Counted from the first letter of the stretch, positions 17,020 through 26,683 are shown. The stretch is 64,000 nucleotides of DNA from Streptomyces sp. NBC_01267 (GCF_036241575.1 NZ_CP108455.1:5397501-5461500); one strand, 5' to 3'. Notes: generated by a model from the letters alone, not told the origin. Made by a program: numbers and translations.

Positions 17020-19614
17020 GTGCAGAACAAGCGGCTTCGGGGCAACAAAGGCGTGCCTGTCGAGCGCACGGTCCGGGTACGCAGGCGTCTTTTCGGGGGC
17101 GTGGCCGTGGTCGGCCTCACCGTCCTGGCGGCCGGCGCCCCCGCTGTGTACACCGCGTCGACCGAACTGACGGACGCCCAGCACCTGGTCACCCTCGCCG
17201 ACCTGGAACAACAGACGGTCTCCCTGGGGCACGCCCTGGCGGACGAGCGGGACGACGTCACGGTCTACATCGCGGGCGGCCGGGCCAAGAAGGACAAGCT
17301 CGCTGCCGACCGGGCCACCCGCGTCGACAACGAGATCGAGGAGATCGGCGCGGCGGCCCCCGCCACGCTCCGGCGTGACCTCGCCACTCTCCCCTCCCTC
17401 CGCCGGACCGTGCTGAACGGCAAGGGCAGTGCGCTGGACGCCGACAAGGCGTACACCGACCTGATCGACAAACTCCAGGACATCTCCGACCAACTGGCCG
17501 ACCAGACCCCGCCGGAGGCCGCAGCGGCCACCCGGGCACCGGTCGAACTCGGCCACGCCGTCGAGCAGGCGAGCCAGACCCGCGGGCTGCTGCTCGCCGC
17601 GCTGGCCGTCCCGCAGGGCGAACGGACCACCAGGTACGACCCGGTGAGCGGCCAGTACGTACCGCAGCCCGCGGCTCCCGACAGCGAAGAGGCCCGTACC
17701 CGCAACGGCCTGAGCGCCGCCGCCCAGCAGTCCAGGGTCCGGGAACTCGCCGCGCTCTCCGACTTCGACCAGGCCGCCGACCCGGCCGCCCGCGACACGC
17801 TCGCCAGTACGGTCTCCGGCTCCGAGGTCACCACCGCCGAGGGCTATCTGACGCGCCTCACCGCCCAGCCGCAGCTCTCCGAGTCCGACCTCAAGACCAA
17901 TCCGGCCAAGGCCGGTGCCGCGCTCACCGCGCGCATCGACCAGATGCGCGGCGTCGAGTCCTCGCTCGGCAACCGGCAGGCCAAGCGCCTCGCCGCACTG
18001 CGGGACGACGCGGTGACCGCACTGGAGATCCGGATCGCCCTCGCCGGGGTGCTCCTGCTGATCGCCATCGGGGTCGGCGCCGCCGTGGCCCGTACGCTCA
18101 CCCGGCCGCTCGCCGTGCTGCGGATCGGCGCCGCGCGGCTCGCCGGAGCGCCCGAGTCGGAGGAACCGATCCGGTTCACCGGCCGCAACGACGAGTTCGC
18201 CCAGGTCGTCCGGTCCATCAACGCCCTGCACGGCAGGGTGCTGACCGCGGGCGCCCGCGCCGAACGGCTCGTCGGGGACCAGCGCGACCTGCTGGACGGA
18301 CAGGAACGGTTCGAGTCCGAGCGCGCCGTGCTGGAGGCGCGGACGGCCGAAGTGAGCGCCCGGCTCGACCGGCTGCGGCACACCGTCCAGTCGACCTTCG
18401 TCAACCTCTCGCTGCGCAGCCTCGGACTCGTCGAGCGTCAGCTCACCGTCATCGAGAGCCTGGAGGAACGCGAGCAGGACCCCGAGGCCCTCGCCACCCT
18501 CTTCAAACTCGACCACATGGCGACCGTGCTGCGCCGGCACACCGAGAACCTGCTGGTGCTCGCGGGCACCGAGCACAGCCACGGCCACGGCGGCGGTCCC
18601 GTACCGCTGGTGGACGTGCTGCGCGCCGCGGTCAGTGAGATCGAGCGGTACGAACGGGTCGAGTTCAGGTCCCTGCCGCCGCACTCCCAGGTCGCGGGCT
18701 TCGCCGCCGACGACATCAGCCACCTCGTCGCCGAACTCCTGGAGAACGCCACGGCGTTCTCGCCGCCGGAGGCCCATGTCCAGCTCTCCGGCTATCTCCT
18801 GGAGAACGGCGAGGTGATGCTCACCGTGCAGGACGAGGGCATCGGCATGTCGCCCGGCCGCCGCGACGAACTCAACGTGCTCCTCGCCGACCCCGACGCG
18901 CCGCGCCCCGGCAGGCCCGCCGACGAGCAGTCCGGACTCGGCCTCCAGGTGGCCTCCCTGCTCGCCGCGCGCCACGGCGTCCGGGTCGAGCTGCGCGAGC
19001 AGAAGCAGGGCGGGGTCGCCGCGGTCGTCGTGCTGCCGTGCGCGCTGCTGCCCGACGAACCTCCCACCGCACCGGCGCAGTTCGTGCCGAACGCCGGGAC
19101 GACGCCCGCGCTGCACCAGCCGGGCTCGGTCGCCGAGGCCAACTCCAACACGATCCCGGCCAAGTCGCGTTACGCCATAGGAGCCGACGCGCACGAGCGC
19201 ACGGCCGACGCGGTGGACGAGCCGACCTTCACGATGCGGCGCCCCGACCCCGTACCGGAGCCGGAGCCCGTACAGCAGCCCGCGCCCGTACAACAGTCCG
19301 AGCCCGTACGGCAGCCGGACCCGGCTCCCGCCCCGGACCCCGCCGTGACCGGCCGTATCCCGGAGCAGGGCGCCGAACGCATCACCGACAAGGGGCTGCC
19401 CAAGCGCACCCCCAAGATCACCAAGCCCGCGGCGACCGCGCCCCGGCCACGTGTCGGCGGTGTGGACGCGGAGGCCCTGCGCAGTAGGCTCGGCGGCTTC
19501 CACCAAGGAGCGAAGAACGGCCGCAAAGACGTCGAGACCGAGATCTCGGAACAGAGATCGGACGTTGTACGTACCGATGCCGCGGGGGACAGTGTCGAGG
19601 AGGCACGTAGTTGA
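17020..19614 (+). CDS. Conservon sensor kinase-like protein (CvnA-type, nitrate/nitrite-sensing-like domain)
   Basis: Membrane sensor of the Cvn systems of Streptomyces. One transmembrane helix near the N-terminus (LFGGVAVVGLTVLAAGAPAV) precedes a helical extracellular NIT-like domain. A second helix (IALAGVLLLIAIGVGAAVA) leads to a HAMP domain, a dimerisation helix (LFKLDHMATVLRRHTENLL) and a HATPase domain (LVAELLENATAFSPP, DEGIGM, SGLGLQVASLLA). The tail of about 170 residues is Pro-rich. GTG 17020 is chosen; GTG 16993 in the same frame is an alternative. It overlaps the next gene by 4 bp and heads a tightly packed five-gene operon that passes signals to a small GTPase. Confidence 0.92.
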   Translation: MQNKRLRGNKGVPVERTVRVRRRLFGGVAVVGLTVLAAGAPAVYTASTELTDAQHLVTLADLEQQTVSLGHALADERDDVTVYIAGGRAKKDKLAADRATRVDNEIEEIGAAAPATLRRDLATLPSLRRTVLNGKGSALDADKAYTDLIDKLQDISDQLADQTPPEAAAATRAPVELGHAVEQASQTRGLLLAALAVPQGERTTRYDPVSGQYVPQPAAPDSEEARTRNGLSAAAQQSRVRELAALSDFDQAADPAARDTLASTVSGSEVTTAEGYLTRLTAQPQLSESDLKTNPAKAGAALTARIDQMRGVESSLGNRQAKRLAALRDDAVTALEIRIALAGVLLLIAIGVGAAVARTLTRPLAVLRIGAARLAGAPESEEPIRFTGRNDEFAQVVRSINALHGRVLTAGARAERLVGDQRDLLDGQERFESERAVLEARTAEVSARLDRLRHTVQSTFVNLSLRSLGLVERQLTVIESLEEREQDPEALATLFKLDHMATVLRRHTENLLVLAGTEHSHGHGGGPVPLVDVLRAAVSEIERYERVEFRSLPPHSQVAGFAADDISHLVAELLENATAFSPPEAHVQLSGYLLENGEVMLTVQDEGIGMSPGRRDELNVLLADPDAPRPGRPADEQSGLGLQVASLLAARHGVRVELREQKQGGVAAVVVLPCALLPDEPPTAPAQFVPNAGTTPALHQPGSVAEANSNTIPAKSRYAIGADAHERTADAVDEPTFTMRRPDPVPEPEPVQQPAPVQQSEPVRQPDPAPAPDPAVTGRIPEQGAERITDKGLPKRTPKITKPAATAPRPRVGGVDAEALRSRLGGFHQGAKNGRKDVETEISEQRSDVVRTDAAGDSVEEARS

Positions 19615-20090
19615 CTGCGCCCAGCACATTCGGACTGAGCAGCGAAGCCCGGAACCTGCACTGGCTGTTGAAGAATCTCGTCGAGGAGGTGCCAGGGCTC
19701 CGTTCCGTCGCCGTCGTCTCGTCCGACGGACTGCTCCTGCTCTCCTCGGACCCGGAGACCCCGGTCAAGGCCGAACAGGTCACGCAGAGCGGGCCCAAGG
19801 GATCCGCCGCCGACCTCGCCACCATCGTCTCCGGCATCGGCAGCCTCACCATCGGTGCGGCGAAGCTGATGGACGGCGGGAACGTCAAGCAGACGATGGT
19901 CGCCATGGAGGAGGGCAGCGTCTTCGTGATGTCGGTCAGCGACGGCTCACTCCTCGGAGTGCACGCCACGCCGGACTGCGACATGAGCGTCGTGGCCTAC
20001 CACATGGCACTCTTCGTCGGCCGCGCCGGTCATGTCCTCACCCCCGAACTCCGCAGCGAGCTGCGCAAATCGATGGAGAGCGCCCAGTGA
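19611..20090 (+). CDS. Roadblock/LC7-domain protein (CvnB-type)
   Basis: 159-residue single-domain roadblock/LC7 protein (SSEARNLHWLLKNLVEEVPG at the start, SVFVMSVSDGSLLGVHA in the middle). In conservons this protein acts as regulator of the operon's small GTPase, which resembles the MglB-MglA pair. The start is a TTG overlapping the TGA of the sensor gene, with GAGGAGG about eight bases upstream. The stop overlaps the GTG of the next gene, so the whole operon is translationally coupled. Confidence 0.93.
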   Translation: MTAPSTFGLSSEARNLHWLLKNLVEEVPGLRSVAVVSSDGLLLLSSDPETPVKAEQVTQSGPKGSAADLATIVSGIGSLTIGAAKLMDGGNVKQTMVAMEEGSVFVMSVSDGSLLGVHATPDCDMSVVAYHMALFVGRAGHVLTPELRSELRKSMESAQ

Positions 20091-20476
20091 CCCCGGCACT
20101 GCCGGTCCGCAACCCGGACCGCCGCCCAGCGCGGGTACGCCCGTACTCGCTCACCGGCGGCCGTACCAAATTCGGCCACATCCTCTTCGTGGAGACCTTC
20201 GTCGCCGCGATCGAAGCACCCCCGGAGCGTCCGGAGCTGGCCAACGGCCCGCTGCGTCTGATGCCGGAGATGCGGGCCATTGTCGAGATCTGCCGGCGGA
20301 TGCGTACCGTCGCCGAGATCTCCGCACTGCTGAAGATGCCGCTGGGGGTCGTGCGCGTGCTGCTCAGCGACCTCGCAGACCAGGGAAAGATCCGTGTGTA
20401 CGGAACCGGGCACGGCGAAGGCCAGCCCGACCGCGCTTTGCTCGAAAGGGTGCTGAGTGGACTCCGCCGTCTCTGA
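20087..20476 (+). CDS. DUF742 protein (CvnC-type)
   Basis: 129-residue DUF742 protein with the signatures VRPYSLTGGRTKFG and the C-terminal winged-helix-like part AEISALLKMPLGVVRVLLSDLADQGKI. It is the third component of the conservon; its molecular role is not established, though the fold suggests DNA or protein binding. GTG 20087 overlaps the TGA of the roadblock gene (GTGA). Its 3' end overlaps the GTPase gene by 20 bp. Confidence 0.93.
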   Translation: MTPALPVRNPDRRPARVRPYSLTGGRTKFGHILFVETFVAAIEAPPERPELANGPLRLMPEMRAIVEICRRMRTVAEISALLKMPLGVVRVLLSDLADQGKIRVYGTGHGEGQPDRALLERVLSGLRRL

Positions 20477-21083
20477 GACGCTGATCCCCGCCGAGGCCGA
20501 CGAGGCTGTCCAGGCCTGGCAGAACAACCGCACCCGGGCGCCCATCTCCACCAAGATCGTGGTGGCGGGCGGCTTCGGTGTCGGCAAGACGACCTTCGTG
20601 ACCGCGGTCTCGGAGATCACTCCGCTCCAGACCGAAGCCCTGATGACGCAGGCGAGCGAGGAGACCGACGACCTCAGCGCCACGCCGGACAAGACGACCA
20701 CCACGGTCGCCATGGACTTCGGCAGGCTGACCCTCGACGACGACCTCGTGCTGTACGTCTTCGGCACCCCGGGCCAGCAGCGCTTCTGGTTCATGTGGGA
20801 CGACCTGGTGCGCGGCGCGATCGGCGCGATAGTCCTGGCGGACACCCGCCGCCTCGCCGACTGCTTCCCCGCTCTCGACTACTTCGAGAGCTGCGGGCTG
20901 CCGTACATCGTGTCGGTCAACCACTTCGAGGGCACACCGGACTTCGAGGCCCAGGACGTCCGCGAGGCGCTGACGATTCCCCGGCACGTGCCCGTGCTGA
21001 TCATGGACGCACGGAAGAGGAATACGGTGGTCGAGTCTCTGCTGGCCCTGGTGGGCCACGCACTCGACACCACCCCCGAATAG
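20457..21083 (+). CDS. Conservon small GTPase (CvnD-type)
   Basis: 208-residue GTP/ATP-binding protein. The P-loop is GGFGVGKTTF, the switch II-like motif is VFGTPGQQRFW and the base-specificity strand is IVSVNHFEG, where the usual NKxD is altered, as in other conservon GTPases. It is thought to receive the signal from the kinase and roadblock proteins at the membrane. The GTG start lies inside the preceding gene. A flavoprotein monooxygenase gene follows after 14 bp. Confidence 0.94.
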   Translation: MDSAVSETLIPAEADEAVQAWQNNRTRAPISTKIVVAGGFGVGKTTFVTAVSEITPLQTEALMTQASEETDDLSATPDKTTTTVAMDFGRLTLDDDLVLYVFGTPGQQRFWFMWDDLVRGAIGAIVLADTRRLADCFPALDYFESCGLPYIVSVNHFEGTPDFEAQDVREALTIPRHVPVLIMDARKRNTVVESLLALVGHALDTTPE

Positions 21084-21097
21084 GAGAACAACCCGCC

Positions 21098-22333
21098 ATG
21101 CGGAAGATACTCATCGTGGGAGCCGGCCAGTCCGGACTCCAGCTGGCCCTCGGACTTCAGTCACAGGGCTACGAGGTCACTCTCATGTCGAACCGCACCG
21201 CCGATGAGATCCGCTCCGGCCGGGTCATGTCCACGCAGTGCATGTTCCATACCGCGCTCCAGCACGAGCGGGACCTTCAGCTCAACTTCTGGGAGTCCCA
21301 GGCCCCGAAGATCGAAGGGCTCGGCGTCTCCGTGGCCGCCCCGGACTCCTCCCGCGCCATCGACTGGGTGGGCAAGCTCGACGGCTACGCCCAGTCGGTC
21401 GACCAGCGGGTGAAGATGGCCGGCTGGATGGAGACGTTCGCGCAGCGCGGTGGACAGTTGGTGATCCACGGTGCGGCAGTCTCCGACCTGGACTTCTTCG
21501 CCCGGACGTACGACCTGGTGATGGTCTCGGCGGGCAAGGGCGAGCTGGTCTCGATGTTCGGCCGGGACGCCTCGCGTTCGCCGTTCACCGCGCCGCAGCG
21601 CGCGCTGGCGGTGGCGTACGTGCACGGCATGGGCGTCCGCCCCGAGCACCCCGACTTCGACGCGGTCCGCTGCAACCTGGTCCCGGGCGTCGGCGAGCTG
21701 TTCGTGATGCCGACCCTCACCAACTCCGGCCGCGCGGACATCCTGTTCTGGGAGGGCATACCCGGCGGCCCGCTGGACGCCTTCCAGGGCATCAAGGACC
21801 CTTCCGAGCACCTGGCGCTGACGCTGGAGCTCATGCAGAAGTTCACGCCGTGGGAGTACGCGCGCGCCACCGGCGTGGAACTGACCGACGCGGGCGCCAC
21901 CCTCTCCGGCCGTTACGCCCCCACCGTCCGCAACCCGATCGGCCGGCTGCCCGGCGGCGGTCTGGTCCTGGGCGTCGCCGACGTGGTCGTCGCCAACGAC
22001 CCGATCACCGGCCAGGGCTCCAACTCGGCCTCGAAGTGCGCCGCTTCCTACCTGGGCTCCATCGTCGACCGGGGCGACCAGCCCTTCGACGAGGCGTGGA
22101 TGCAGCAGACCTTCGACCAGTACTGGGAGACGGCGAAGCACGTCACCAAGTGGACGAACGCCATGCTGGGCGTCCCCCCGGAGCACGTACTGAACCTGAT
22201 CGGCGCGGCGGGCCAGCTCCAGCCGGTGGCCGACCGCTTCGCGAACGGCTTCAACAACCCCGCGGACTTCGAGAACTTCTTCTTCGAGCCGGAGAAGACG
22301 AACGCCTACCTGGCCGAGGTCTCCGGAGCCTGA
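21098..22333 (+). CDS. Styrene/indole monooxygenase-family flavoprotein (StyA-like)
   Basis: 411-residue FAD-binding protein. GAGQSGLQLALGLQSQGYEVTLM at the N-terminus is a Rossmann dinucleotide-binding motif; LVLGVADVVVANDPITGQGSNSASKC near residue 295 is the second FAD-contact motif of the StyA family. Such enzymes oxygenate aromatic substrates using reduced FAD from a separate reductase, and no reductase gene is nearby. ATG 21098 lies 14 bp after the conservon GTPase with AGGAG upstream, so it is part of that operon. The gene overlaps the convergent NlpC/P60 gene by 28 bp at the 3' end. Confidence 0.9.
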   Translation: MRKILIVGAGQSGLQLALGLQSQGYEVTLMSNRTADEIRSGRVMSTQCMFHTALQHERDLQLNFWESQAPKIEGLGVSVAAPDSSRAIDWVGKLDGYAQSVDQRVKMAGWMETFAQRGGQLVIHGAAVSDLDFFARTYDLVMVSAGKGELVSMFGRDASRSPFTAPQRALAVAYVHGMGVRPEHPDFDAVRCNLVPGVGELFVMPTLTNSGRADILFWEGIPGGPLDAFQGIKDPSEHLALTLELMQKFTPWEYARATGVELTDAGATLSGRYAPTVRNPIGRLPGGGLVLGVADVVVANDPITGQGSNSASKCAASYLGSIVDRGDQPFDEAWMQQTFDQYWETAKHVTKWTNAMLGVPPEHVLNLIGAAGQLQPVADRFANGFNNPADFENFFFEPEKTNAYLAEVSGA

Positions 22334-23691
22334 TTCCCGGTCCCGGCCTGATCGCTGGTCCCGGCCTGGCCTTCGGCACCGGCACCGGCCCCACTTCCCG
22401 TACCGGCTCCACCGTCGGTTCCGGCATGCCGCCCGGACTCCGGATCACCTCCGGCGTCCGGGCGGACCGCGCCCAGTACCGGATTCGACGCGAGGGGCGA
22501 GACCTTCACCTCGGCGCCGGGGCGCGGCGCCTGGACCACCTGCCCGTGGCCGATGTACAGCGCGACATGGGTGGCCCCCGGGAAGTAGACGATCAGGTCG
22601 CCGGGGCGCAGGGCCCGCAGCGATACCTTGCGCAGCTGCCGCCACTGCTCCTGGCTGGTGCGGGGGATGGTGTGGCCCGCGTGGGCCCAGGCCTGCGAGG
22701 TGAGCCCGGAACAGTCGAAGGAGTCCGGGCCCGTGGAACCCCAGAGGTACGGCTTGCCGACCTGGGTGAGCGCGTACCGCACCGCCTTCAGCCCCCGCTG
22801 CGACGCCGCCGCCTGCGGTCCGCTCAGCGCGCCCGACGTGAGCAACTGGTCCTGGGCCGCGCTGGTGTCCGCCTGGTCCAGTGCCTTCACGTCGGAGGCC
22901 TCGCCCGGGGTGAGCGTGGCGAGCAGCGCCTCCGCCTGCCGGAGCCGGGCCTCGGCCGTGGCGTACTCCTTCTTCTGCCGGGCGGCGAGAGCCTGTTGGC
23001 GGTTCAGTGCGGCGCGTGAGGCGGTGGTGAGGGTGTCCGCGTGGTGTTCGGCGCTCGTGAGCCGTTTCGCCTTCGCCAGCAGATCGGCGGACGCCTGCTG
23101 CAGCTGGTGACTCTCGTCGAGTGCCTGCTGGGGGTCGTTGCCGAGCAGCAGACTCAGGTACGGGGAGAGCCCGGACCTGCCCTGGTACTGCTCTCGCGCC
23201 AGTTGGCCCGCGGCGTTGCGGCTCTGCGCGAGCTCCATCCGTGCCTTCGCCAGACCGGCGGTGACGTTCACGGTGGCGGACCGCTGGCGCTTGAGCGCGT
23301 CCACGGTGGCCCGGTACTTCTGCCCGGCCGCCTCGGACTGCTGGTAGAGACGGCGAAGCCGCCCCAGTACGGCATCGGCGGGGGCGCCGGGGGCGAGCGG
23401 GGCTCCGTCGGGGGAACCGGGGTTCGCGGCGGGGTGCGCGCCCGGATCTGCGGCGGGGTCTGCGGCGGGATCTGCGACCGGGTCCGTGGCCGGATCTGCG
23501 GTGGAGGCGTCGGGGCTGGCCGAGACGGCGGGACGGGCCGTGCCGACCGGGTCGGCCGCTACGGGCCGGGGCGGGGGCGCGGGCAGCGGGCCGCGGGTCA
23601 CGTCGGGGTCGGCGAGCGCGGGCGACGACCCGGAGACGATCACCGTGGCCAGCGCCGTCGTGCAGATGAATCGGAGCAGCCTGCCTGACAC
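22306..23691 (-). CDS. Secreted NlpC/P60 peptidoglycan endopeptidase
   Basis: About 461 residues. A signal peptide (RFICTTALATVIVSGSSPALA) is followed by a Pro/Ala/Asp-rich stretch, a long coiled-coil region and an NlpC/P60 domain with the catalytic Cys in DSFDCSGLTSQAWAH and the His in ATHVALYIG. The C-terminal tail is Gly/Ala-rich. It should cleave peptide stems of peptidoglycan outside the cell, like RipA-type hydrolases. Two adjacent GTG codons compete as start; the second (23691) has AGAGG at better spacing. It overlaps the conservon flavoprotein gene at its 3' end. Confidence 0.93.
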   Translation of the reverse strand: MSGRLLRFICTTALATVIVSGSSPALADPDVTRGPLPAPPPRPVAADPVGTARPAVSASPDASTADPATDPVADPAADPAADPGAHPAANPGSPDGAPLAPGAPADAVLGRLRRLYQQSEAAGQKYRATVDALKRQRSATVNVTAGLAKARMELAQSRNAAGQLAREQYQGRSGLSPYLSLLLGNDPQQALDESHQLQQASADLLAKAKRLTSAEHHADTLTTASRAALNRQQALAARQKKEYATAEARLRQAEALLATLTPGEASDVKALDQADTSAAQDQLLTSGALSGPQAAASQRGLKAVRYALTQVGKPYLWGSTGPDSFDCSGLTSQAWAHAGHTIPRTSQEQWRQLRKVSLRALRPGDLIVYFPGATHVALYIGHGQVVQAPRPGAEVKVSPLASNPVLGAVRPDAGGDPESGRHAGTDGGAGTGSGAGAGAEGQAGTSDQAGTGNQAPETSAR

Positions 23692-23826
23692 CACATCACC
23701 TCTGCTTCCGGGGCGGTCCGTCCGCCCCGGAACGAGCATGTGGCGAAGCGGCTGCTGTCGCCTCACAGGTGGTCGACCCGGCGCAATACGGTCACCCGGA
23801 CAGGGGAGCCCCGGCGCGGTTCCTGG

Positions 23827-24153
23827 CTATGCGTCAGGTTTCGTGCCGGGCTCCGGTTCTTGCTGCGACTGCGACTGCGACTGCGGATTCGGCTGCGGCT
23901 TCGACCAAGGCCACTTCAGCGTGCGGGGCCGCCCCTCGGGCGCGTACTCGTACCGCCAGCCGCGCTGGATCCCCAGCCGCTTGGTGTGCCCGGCCGGAGT
24001 GCGTACGTAGACCAGCACGGTCGGCGGGCCGCCCGCCGCGTCAGGGACGGGGACCTCGTACACCTTCGGCGGCTGACCAGTCGGCCCCAGCAGGATCGGC
24101 AGTACGCGCCCGTCCAGCGGGCCGCCCACGAACAGGGTTTCTTCGCTCTTCAC
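23827..24153 (-). CDS. Small conserved hypothetical protein
   Basis: 108 residues with no recognised catalytic motif. The N-terminal 80 residues are ordered-looking ([37 protein letters not shown]). The tail is Pro/Gln/Ser-rich with QSQSQSQQ. Codon use is like that of the neighbours and it stands alone between the NlpC/P60 gene and a TetR gene. The GGPLDGR opening is common in short actinobacterial proteins of unknown function. Confidence 0.7.
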   Translation of the reverse strand: MKSEETLFVGGPLDGRVLPILLGPTGQPPKVYEVPVPDAAGGPPTVLVYVRTPAGHTKRLGIQRGWRYEYAPEGRPRTLKWPWSKPQPNPQSQSQSQQEPEPGTKPDA

Positions 24154-24187
24154 CGGGCCAGTCTGACTGACGACGCATACCGGGCCG

Positions 24188-24943
24188 TCAGGACGCGGCA
24201 GACTCCGCGCCGGTCGGCCCGGTCAGCAGATGGGCGGTCTCGCCCACGACGGGCAGCAGCCGACGGGCCAGCACCCCGGCCGCGCCGTCGGGTCTCTCCG
24301 CCGCCAGCGCCGTCCGCACGGCCTCCGCGGTCTGGCGGTCCGTCGCCGCGGTCGCGGCGAGCAGCGCGATGAGATGGTCGATCAGCCAGCCGCGGAGTTC
24401 GGCGAGCGGCGGCCGTTTCTCCTCGTCGAGCCAGATCAGCGAAGCGGCCTCGACGGCGGCGATCCAGGTCCGCACCATCATGCGCAGCCGCGGACCGGGC
24501 GCCGTGACCCCGAGGTGGACCAGGATCTGTTCGGCCGCGGCCCGCCGCACCTCGTCCACGATCGCCCCGGTCCGGGAGGTCTCGGCGACGGTCCCGCCCT
24601 GCAACAGCGCGGAGAACCCGGCATCGTGCTGATCGACGAAGGTGAGATAGCGGTCGAGCACCCGGGCCAGCCGTACGGTCAGCGGCCCGGTCTGCGGTTC
24701 GGCGAAACACTGTTCCAGCTCGTCCGCCGCGGAGCGCAACGCCTTCTCGTACAACTGCTGTTTGCCGCCGGGGAAGTACCGGTAGACCAGCGGCCGGGAG
24801 ACCCCGGCCGCCTCGGCCACGTCATCGAGCGACACCTCGTCCGGCGCGCGCTGCGCGAACAGCGACAGGGCCGCGTCGAGGAGCTGTATTCGGCGCTCCT
24901 CGACGCTGAGACGTCGGTACGCGGGGATCGCTGCGGGGGTCAT
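24188..24943 (-). CDS. TetR-family regulator
   Basis: 251-residue TetR-type protein. The N-terminal helix-turn-helix reads [29 protein letters not shown], which is the diagnostic part, and the C-terminal helical ligand domain is longer than average. ATG 24943. It lies 118 bp downstream of a second TetR gene in the same direction; its own target is not evident from the sequence. Confidence 0.92.
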   Translation of the reverse strand: MTPAAIPAYRRLSVEERRIQLLDAALSLFAQRAPDEVSLDDVAEAAGVSRPLVYRYFPGGKQQLYEKALRSAADELEQCFAEPQTGPLTVRLARVLDRYLTFVDQHDAGFSALLQGGTVAETSRTGAIVDEVRRAAAEQILVHLGVTAPGPRLRMMVRTWIAAVEAASLIWLDEEKRPPLAELRGWLIDHLIALLAATAATDRQTAEAVRTALAAERPDGAAGVLARRLLPVVGETAHLLTGPTGAESAAS

Positions 24944-25061
24944 GCCCGCAGCGTAATCGCCGCCCGGACCGGCACGGGCACCACGAGCGGGCGCTGTTCA
25001 TACTGGCGCCGCCGTCCCCGCAGCTGTCCCCGCCGCTGTCCGGTGGCGGCTCCGTCGAGGA

Positions 25062-25661
25062 TCATCCCGGCAGTCCTTGGCCGTCCACCAGGGTGGCCAC
25101 CAGGCGCGTCATGAGGGGCTGCGGGTCGGGCCTGCCCGGCCAGCTGGTCATCAGGAGATGGTGGGCGGTGCCGACGACGGCGAGGGCCACGGTGTTCGGG
25201 TCGACGGTCCCGGCGACTCGGCCGAGCTTCTGTTCGGTCGCGAGATACGAGGTGATGGCCTCCTCGATCGCGGTGAGGCCGGGCGCCCCGCCTTTCAGGG
25301 CCTCTCGGATCAGCCGCGCGGTGACGGTTCGGCTCATGGCCAGGCCGGAGAGAGCCGGGCCGGCGGAGTCGAACAGCGCGAGGACGACGGTGTCGAGGTT
25401 CCGCGCCACCGTGCCCTGCCCGGCGAGCTGCGACAGTGCTTGCGCCTTCGCGGCTGTCCGTGCGAACCGGTCGAGGCAGAGCTCGGCCACGAACGCGTCG
25501 AGCCCCGCGAAGTGCGTATGCAACAGCCCCTTGGCGCAGTCGGCCTCGGTGGTGACGGCCCGGCTGGTGAGTGCGCCTGGCCCGTCCCGCTCCACGACAC
25601 GCTCGGCCGCAGCGAACAGCCGCTCGCGTACGTCCGGGGTCGTCACTCCGCGTGGGGACAT
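25062..25661 (-). CDS. TetR-family regulator divergent from a methyltransferase
   Basis: 199-residue TetR-type protein. The helix-turn-helix region is slightly unusual: ALTSRAVTTEADCAKGLLHTHFAGLDAFVAEL. The rest is an all-helical ligand-binding domain. It is divergently transcribed from the methyltransferase gene at 25820, and two matching palindromes lie between them (25756-25790), so it very likely represses both genes. Starts at ATG 25661. Confidence 0.9.
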   Translation of the reverse strand: MSPRGVTTPDVRERLFAAAERVVERDGPGALTSRAVTTEADCAKGLLHTHFAGLDAFVAELCLDRFARTAAKAQALSQLAGQGTVARNLDTVVLALFDSAGPALSGLAMSRTVTARLIREALKGGAPGLTAIEEAITSYLATEQKLGRVAGTVDPNTVALAVVGTAHHLLMTSWPGRPDPQPLMTRLVATLVDGQGLPG

Positions 25662-25755
25662 AGGGGTCTCTCTTCCGTTCCGATGCCGCTGCCGTCGAAG
25701 GGGCCGACGCCGTCGAATGGGTCAACCCCGCGACTGGTCAAGGAGGTTGCTCGTT

Positions 25756-25790
25756 TGGGCATGTGCCCATACTGTTTGGGCGCACGCCCA
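25756..25790. promoter_or_regulatory. Two tandem palindromic operators (TetR/methyltransferase)
   Basis: TGGGCATGTGCCCA (25756-25769) and TGGGCGCACGCCCA (25777-25790) have identical outer arms and are 21 bp apart start to start, two helical turns. They lie between the TetR start (25661) and the methyltransferase start (25820). Confidence 0.8.
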
Positions 25791-25819
25791 TTATCTGTCA
25801 TTCACCCCAGGGGAACCCC

Positions 25820-26683
25820 GTGTCGGACGTTGTCAACACCGAGCAGGCGCAGGCATGGAACGGTCAGGAAGGCTCCCACTGGGCCCGTAACCAGGACCGC
25901 TGGAACGCGGTGAACGAGGGCTTCGACGAGCCGCTGCTCGATGCTGCCGGGATCACCGGGGACCACCGGGTCCTCGACCTCGGCTGCGGCTCCGGGCAGA
26001 CCACGCGCCTGGCGGCGCTCAGAGTGCCCCGGGGCCACGCGCTCGGCCTCGACCTGTCCGGTCCGATGCTGGCCGAGGCGCGGGCCCGCGCGGAGTTGGA
26101 GGGCATCACGAACGCATCCTTCGTGCAGGGGGACACCCAGGTGCACCCCTTCGAGGAGGGCTCGTTCGACGCGGCGGTCAGCCGCTACGGGGTGATGTTC
26201 TTCGCCGACCCCGAGGCGGCCTTCGGAAATGTCGGCCGGGCACTACGGCCCGGCGGGCGCCTGACGTTCGTCTGCCCGGCCGATGCCGCGCTCAACGGCT
26301 GGGTCACGGCGATGGCGTCGCTGCGCGACATCCTGCCCACCGGGGACTTCGGACGGCCGGGGCTGCCAGGCATGTTCTCCCTGGCAGCCCCGGACCGTAT
26401 CCGGGCGGTGCTCGCCGCAGCCGGATTCACCGACGTGCGCATCAACCAGGCGCAGGCGTACGGAGTTTGGGGACACGGCGCCGGGGATGCGGCGGAGTTC
26501 CTCCTGGGCACCGGCCCCGGCCGCCACCTGATGGAGCAGGCCGACGCGGCCACGCGATCACGCGCCCGCCGCGCCCTGACGGACCATCTTCGCGCCCAGG
26601 AGGCGGCGGACGGCACGGTCCGGCTGATCAGCACATCGTGGCTGGTCTCAGCGGACCGGCCGACCGGACCGGCCAGCCCTTAG
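25820..26683 (+). CDS. Class I SAM-dependent methyltransferase
   Basis: 287 residues. Motif I is VLDLGCGSGQTTRLAAL, the acidic loop is LGLDLSGPMLAEAR, and motifs II/III follow (GSFDAAVSRYGVMFFADPEAAF, LRPGGRLTFVCPA). It resembles UbiE/MenG and small-molecule methyltransferases, and the acceptor is unknown. GTG 25820 is preferred over upstream codons because AGGGGA precedes it and the earlier start would put the operators inside the gene. It is likely controlled by the divergent TetR protein. Its stop overlaps the convergent gene at 26680. Confidence 0.9.
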   Translation: MSDVVNTEQAQAWNGQEGSHWARNQDRWNAVNEGFDEPLLDAAGITGDHRVLDLGCGSGQTTRLAALRVPRGHALGLDLSGPMLAEARARAELEGITNASFVQGDTQVHPFEEGSFDAAVSRYGVMFFADPEAAFGNVGRALRPGGRLTFVCPADAALNGWVTAMASLRDILPTGDFGRPGLPGMFSLAAPDRIRAVLAAAGFTDVRINQAQAYGVWGHGAGDAAEFLLGTGPGRHLMEQADAATRSRARRALTDHLRAQEAADGTVRLISTSWLVSADRPTGPASP

